Part shown: positions 61,555 to 64,000 of the stretch, piece after piece
Layout: each line of letters opens with the position of its first letter
How positions within the stretch are numbered: position 1 is the first letter of the stretch
From: DASSFZ01 sp035292585
GTDB taxonomy: Bacteria; Chloroflexota; Anaerolineae; Fen-1058
Direction of reading: 5' to 3'
Assembly: GCA_035292585.1 (NCBI GenBank)
Contig: DATDPU010000020.1
Coordinates: 1-64,000, forward strand
Length of the DNA: 64,000 nt
Translations under genes and position numbers: made by a program
Notes under the pieces: generated by a model
Seen by the model: the letters and a program-made list of their open reading frames with translations, nothing else
Told to the model about the DNA's origin: nothing
The model's database searches: none

Positions 61555-63126
61555 ATGCTGCGACACAACCATCACCCCGCCACGACCCCATATCGCCTGC
61601 GTATCGGCGCGATGCTCATTGTCCTGCTCACCGTGATGTCGCTGCGGTTGAGCACTTCGCATGCAGTCGCACAGGGCAATGGCTGGAGCACACCGGTCCT
61701 GGTCTCGGAGCCGCCGTCTTCGTGGTTTTCGGACATCGTCGTCGCGCCCGATGGCGCGGTTCACATTATCTGGTCGAGCGGCAAAGAGCGGCCAGGCGAA
61801 TTAGCCGGTTACGACCTATTGATGCACCGCGCCTTATTGCCTGACGGCATCTGGTCGCCCATTAACGATATTAGCAATCCGGGCTTTGGCGGCTTCGCCG
61901 TGCGCAATAGTATTATTTTAGGCCGAGACGGACGCTTTCACATTCTGCTGCGCAGCGCCATGCGCGTCGAGCACATCAGCGTGCTTTGGGAACAGGCCAG
62001 CTCGGCAGCTGCTTGGAGTCCGCCGCGCCGTATCAATAGCGGACGCAATACTCCCTACTACACCGAGCTGGCCACTGATAGCCGGGGAACCTTGCACGCG
62101 GTCTGGACTGAAAACACGCCGGATGACCCCCAACAACCCAGGGAGAAGTGCTCGCTGTGTTCTGACCTGTATTATCGCCATTCCAGCGACGGCGGCGATC
62201 TATGGTCGACGCCCATCAACCTCTCGCAGATGCCACAAGGCACCGACAAGCCGCAGATCAAGATCGATCAGCGGGATCGTATTCACGTCGCCTGGGATGA
62301 GGGCCTCGATCGCAACGTGGCAAGCGATCCGTTGTGGGGCGCCTATCGTCGGTCGGATGATGGAGGCATAACCTGGACACCGGTCATCACCTTCAGTCTC
62401 CCAACCGACTTGATTCAGCAAACCACACTGGGCGTGACCGGCAATGGCAACCCGATCGCCGTGTATCGCGCAACCGCCAGTCAGACGATTTACTACCAGT
62501 CGTCTCCAGACGGCGGCAACACCTGGAATGCTCCGCAGCCATTACTCGGCGTGCTGGCACGCTCCGTGAACGAAACGTTATTTGATGGTTACTCGACAGT
62601 TACTGACGGCGCGGGCCGGGTGCATCTCTTTTTGTCCGGCTTGCGCGCCAGCGATGCCCAAGTGCGGGTCAAGCCGTTGTTGCTTCATCTGGTCTGGGAT
62701 GGACGCAGCTGGTCGACGCCCGAAGTGGTCATCGATGACGGTCTTTATCCAGAGTGGCCCAACGCGGTGGTGGATGGCAATACGCTGCATCTGACGTGGT
62801 TCACGCGCAGTGAGGAGGATCGGTTCATCAGCGACCGGGCGAATTACCAGGTCTGGTATAGCCGCGAGACACTCGATGGGCCGCCGGTCAACCTGCTCCC
62901 GACATTTACGCCTATGCCAACCGCGACGCCCTGGCCCACGCCGACGCCTATTCCGACGACGACGCCCTGGCCTACCTTCAGCAGCGGCTCGCTGCCCGCC
63001 AATGCGCAGGCGGGCCAGCCGAATCTGGAAAACCATGCGCTCACCAGCTTGTTTCTCGGCGCAGCTCCGATTATCATCATCGCGGCGGTCGTCGTCGTGG
63101 TTCGACGCGTGCAGGACCGTGCTTAA
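61555..63126 (+). CDS. Exported BNR/sialidase-like beta-propeller with C-terminal anchor
   Basis: A 523-aa protein with a signal peptide (hydrophobic about 18-40, ending near AVAQG). The body has Asp-box-like repeats: SSDGGDLW, SDDGGITW and SPDGGNTW near 211, 267 and 318, which mark a six-bladed BNR propeller. Catalytic sialidase residues are not obvious, so a binding or structural role is as likely. A Thr/Pro linker (PTPTPIPTTTPWP, about 455-480) leads to a C-terminal membrane helix and a short basic tail, so it should be displayed on the cell surface. It starts 12 bp after the previous gene. Confidence 0.8.
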   Translation: MLRHNHHPATTPYRLRIGAMLIVLLTVMSLRLSTSHAVAQGNGWSTPVLVSEPPSSWFSDIVVAPDGAVHIIWSSGKERPGELAGYDLLMHRALLPDGIWSPINDISNPGFGGFAVRNSIILGRDGRFHILLRSAMRVEHISVLWEQASSAAAWSPPRRINSGRNTPYYTELATDSRGTLHAVWTENTPDDPQQPREKCSLCSDLYYRHSSDGGDLWSTPINLSQMPQGTDKPQIKIDQRDRIHVAWDEGLDRNVASDPLWGAYRRSDDGGITWTPVITFSLPTDLIQQTTLGVTGNGNPIAVYRATASQTIYYQSSPDGGNTWNAPQPLLGVLARSVNETLFDGYSTVTDGAGRVHLFLSGLRASDAQVRVKPLLLHLVWDGRSWSTPEVVIDDGLYPEWPNAVVDGNTLHLTWFTRSEEDRFISDRANYQVWYSRETLDGPPVNLLPTFTPMPTATPWPTPTPIPTTTPWPTFSSGSLPANAQAGQPNLENHALTSLFLGAAPIIIIAAVVVVVRRVQDRA

Positions 63127-63159
63127 CCCTGGCGCGCGCTTATTCATGCAGATTTCCTA

Positions 63160-63188
63160 TTGAATAATGTCAGCGAATTCAATACAAT
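63160..63188 (+). promoter_or_regulatory. Sigma70-type promoter for the PQQ-like propeller gene
   Basis: TTGAAT at 63160-63165 and TACAAT at 63183-63188 are separated by exactly 17 bp in an AT-rich patch within otherwise GC-rich DNA. Transcription would begin near 63195, about 27 bp before the ATG. It is the best promoter match I found in the window. Confidence 0.65.
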
Positions 63189-63221
63189 CGAGCCGATTTC
63201 ACCTCCAAACTGTGTAAACCT

Positions 63222-64000
63222 ATGAGCTTTCCTATGCGACGTAGAGTCTCTGTCTTAGCGTGCCTGCTCGCCGTGTTAATCGGCTGGCCGGCTTCAGGCG
63301 CAGTATCCTCAGCCCGGAACAGCCTGGTTGAAATACCGCCTGCGCTCGAATCTCGCCAGCTGGCTGCCGCACCGCTCGCGCAAGTGAGCGGGACAAATAA
63401 TCAAGCGGCAGCCAGCGAGTGGATGCAATTGGCTGGCAATGTGCAGCGCACCGGCTACGTCGCGACCGAGGCGCCCGGCCCGTGGCAGCTCAAATGGATC
63501 TGGAACGGCCCGGTCAACGGCGGCGATGCCGGCCCGGCCAGCGGCCATTTACAGCTCCCCCAAGGCGTTCAGCCCGTGGTCGGCAACGGCTTGTTGTTCG
63601 TGGGGCATAGCGACGGTCGGGTGCGCGCGATCTCTGAAGCGACCGGTCAAGTGGCGTGGACGGCGGCGCTTGGCGGATCGATCAACAACGCTGGCGCGTA
63701 CGATCCGGATACAAATAGCGTCTACTTCGGCTCGACCAATGGAAACTTCTATCGACTGAACGCCAACGATGGTCACGTCGAACGCTCCAATCGACCGGGA
63801 GGCGAGGTCGTCATGGCCCCGCTGGTTGTCGGTAATGCCGTATACGTGGGCACGACCACGCATGTTTTCTACGGGTTCGACAAAACCAGCCTGGCGCAAA
63901 ACTGGTCGTACGACGCCGGGGCCGCACTGCGAGCCTCTCCCGCCTATTCGGCCAATTATGGCGGCCTGATCATTATCCTCGCCGAAGATAAATCCGTCCA
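63222..64000 (+). CDS. Exported PQQ-like beta-propeller protein, partial
   Basis: The frame runs from ATG 63222 past the window end, giving about 259 residues. A signal peptide (MRRRVSVLACLLAVLIGWP, cut near SGA) is followed by propeller blades with the pattern of PQQ/quinoprotein repeats: VVGNGLLFVGHSDGRVRAI, then TGQVAWTA, YFGSTNGNFYRLN and VYVGTTTHVFYGFD. Such domains usually scaffold extracytoplasmic proteins or bind a cofactor; no metal or PQQ ligand can be judged from this part. It has its own promoter upstream. Confidence 0.82.
   Translation, partial: MSFPMRRRVSVLACLLAVLIGWPASGAVSSARNSLVEIPPALESRQLAAAPLAQVSGTNNQAAASEWMQLAGNVQRTGYVATEAPGPWQLKWIWNGPVNGGDAGPASGHLQLPQGVQPVVGNGLLFVGHSDGRVRAISEATGQVAWTAALGGSINNAGAYDPDTNSVYFGSTNGNFYRLNANDGHVERSNRPGGEVVMAPLVVGNAVYVGTTTHVFYGFDKTSLAQNWSYDAGAALRASPAYSANYGGLIIILAEDKSV

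Overview
The window is a high-GC stretch of bacterial chromosome, with every recognisable gene on the + strand. It suggests a secondary-metabolite-producing member of the Chloroflexota (Anaerolineae-like). That assignment is inference from cis-AT PKS genes with one module each, many large multi-TM GT-C type proteins, secreted proteins with Pro/Thr-rich linkers, and a high density of short interspersed palindromes. No rRNA, tRNA, transposase or housekeeping marker is present to confirm it.

Region 1 (1-40954) is a collinear hybrid polyketide/non-ribosomal peptide operon entered in mid-gene. The genes and modules in order are: AT(C-terminal part)-vestigial DH-KR-ACP (partial), KS-AT-DH-ER-KR-ACP, KS-AT-cMT-ACP, KS-AT-DH-cMT-ER-KR-ACP, KS-AT-DH-cMT-KR-ACP, an EamA-type membrane exporter, KS-AT-DH-ER-KR-ACP, and a terminal C-A-PCP NRPS module whose specificity residues read like glycine. 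No thioesterase or reductase domain ends the line. A membrane-anchored SGNH-type hydrolase follows 9 bp after the NRPS gene. If used in gene order, the line adds a reduced unit, an alpha-methyl-beta-keto unit, a reduced alpha-methyl unit, an alpha-methyl-alkene unit, another reduced unit, and glycine. Loading and earlier modules lie upstream of the window.

Region 2 (41058-48821) holds two overlapping alpha/beta-hydrolases with non-serine nucleophile elbows, lying between two inverted copies of one palindromic element and closed by an intrinsic terminator. Behind a nested dyad come three consecutive asparagine-synthetase-like proteins. All keep the ATP-pyrophosphatase SGGxDS loop, but none starts with the Met-Cys needed for glutaminase activity. 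The pairing resembles the hydrolase/amidotransferase genes of exosortase-linked exopolysaccharide loci.

Region 3 (48880-61542) is a polysaccharide or glycolipid assembly set: a flippase, four cytoplasmic glycosyltransferases, an O-antigen ligase/polymerase-like protein and three large GT-C-like membrane proteins. Region 4 (61555-64000) has two exported beta-propeller proteins, a BNR/sialidase-like protein with a C-terminal membrane anchor and a PQQ-like propeller cut by the window end. The second has its own good sigma70-type promoter.

The most unusual signal is a layered family of short repeats: CCAA/CCAT tracts, heptad repeats, and several palindromes nested inside one another. They sit in frame inside the PKS, NRPS and glycosyltransferase genes, at domain linkers and surface loops, and also fill the spacers. 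They add extra peptide segments without breaking the reading frames, and in two genes they supply the stop codon.
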